NCBI GenBank assembly: GCA_900543715.1
Contig: UQSX01000054.1
Coordinates: 1 to 20,217, forward strand
DNA length: 20,217 nucleotides
Source: an uncultured Blautia sp.
GTDB lineage: Bacteria > Bacillota > Clostridia > Lachnospirales > Lachnospiraceae
Direction: 5' to 3'
Shown here in pieces: positions 20,076 to 20,217 of the stretch (the first letter of the stretch is position 1; each line of letters starts with the position of its first letter). A model generated the notes under the pieces. That model made no database searches. It was not told where the DNA came from and saw nothing but the letters and a program-made list of their open reading frames with translations. Made by a program: the position numbers and the translations under genes.

Positions 20076-20126
20076 GAGGGCATAAAAAGCTTAGAGAAGT
20101 AACAAAGCTTTTTATACCCTCTTTAT
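20076..20126. terminator. Long hairpin terminator after the toxin remnant
   Basis: GAGGGCATAAAAAGCTT (20076-20092) pairs with AAGCTTTTTATACCCTC (20105-20121): 17 positions with one C-A mismatch, followed by TTTAT. It lies between convergent reading frames and may act on both strands. Confidence 0.75.
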
Positions 20127-20128
20127 GT

Positions 20129-20215
20129 TCAGCCGCTGACTATGGACAAAGAAGCAAAATCGTATAAAATCAGGGAAAGCAGCAACAGTCCAAAGGAAAC
20201 AGACGTAAAAATGAT
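20129..20215 (-). CDS. Possible C-terminus of a minus-strand membrane protein (partial)
   Basis: On the minus strand an open frame enters from beyond the window and ends at TGA (plus 20131-20129). It encodes 28 residues with the hydrophobic run VSFGLLLLSLILYDFA. The end sits beside a hairpin terminator, as expected for a convergent gene. It is too short to assign to a family, and chance cannot be excluded. Confidence 0.4.
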   Translation of the reverse strand: MIFTSVSFGLLLLSLILYDFASLSIVSG

Positions 20216-20217
20216 CT

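Overview
The window looks like chromosomal DNA of a gut-type Lachnospiraceae (Blautia-like Firmicute). The signs are strong AGGAGG-type ribosome binding sites, moderate GC, a LytTR/GHKL two-component pair, BspA-type leucine-rich repeats, a DUF6472-like small Cys protein, and an intrinsic terminator after most units. The genus is inferred from protein style; no 16S gene is present.

Layout. 1-2.5 kb: the Lys/Glu-rich repeat tail of a protein cut by the window edge, an MscS channel, and a flavodoxin overlapping a small membrane zinc-ribbon gene. 2.5-3.4 kb: a probable relic of an IS66 transposase C-terminus, an HD-domain hydrolase and a tRNA-Thr(CGT) with clear promoter and terminator. 3.5-7.8 kb: one tightly packed operon encoding a 48-aa lipoprotein, an LRR protein, a DUF2201/vWA protein, a MoxR AAA+ ATPase and a DUF6472-like protein. 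This is a MoxR-vWA machine with accessory parts of unknown role. 7.8-11.4 kb: a LytTR regulator, a GHKL sensor kinase, a DUF3784-type membrane protein, a DUF3887-type lipoprotein and a short DUF1648/SdpI-like membrane protein, resembling an envelope-stress or immunity operon.

11.4-17.6 kb: a sugar-acid catabolic locus. A FadR-type GntR regulator is followed by two units, each led by an IlvD/Edd-family sugar-acid dehydratase. The first dehydratase is translationally coupled to a KduD-like SDR. The second is followed by a DHDPS-family 2-keto-3-deoxy-acid aldolase of the YagE/YjhH type. A perfect 6-5-6 inverted repeat covers the -10 of the first unit and is the best operator candidate. No transporter or kinase gene is in the window.

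17.6-20.2 kb: a decay zone. On the plus strand or between genes lie a Phd/YefM antitoxin remnant (minus strand), a P-loop kinase-like gene broken by an internal deletion, and a RelB/RelE-type toxin-antitoxin locus broken by a nonsense codon, an antitoxin-toxin fusing deletion and a frameshift at a perfect 15-bp inverted repeat. A GNAT acetyltransferase and a five-repeat Sel1 protein, both minus strand, remain intact. The last bases probably hold the C-terminus of a minus-strand membrane protein.
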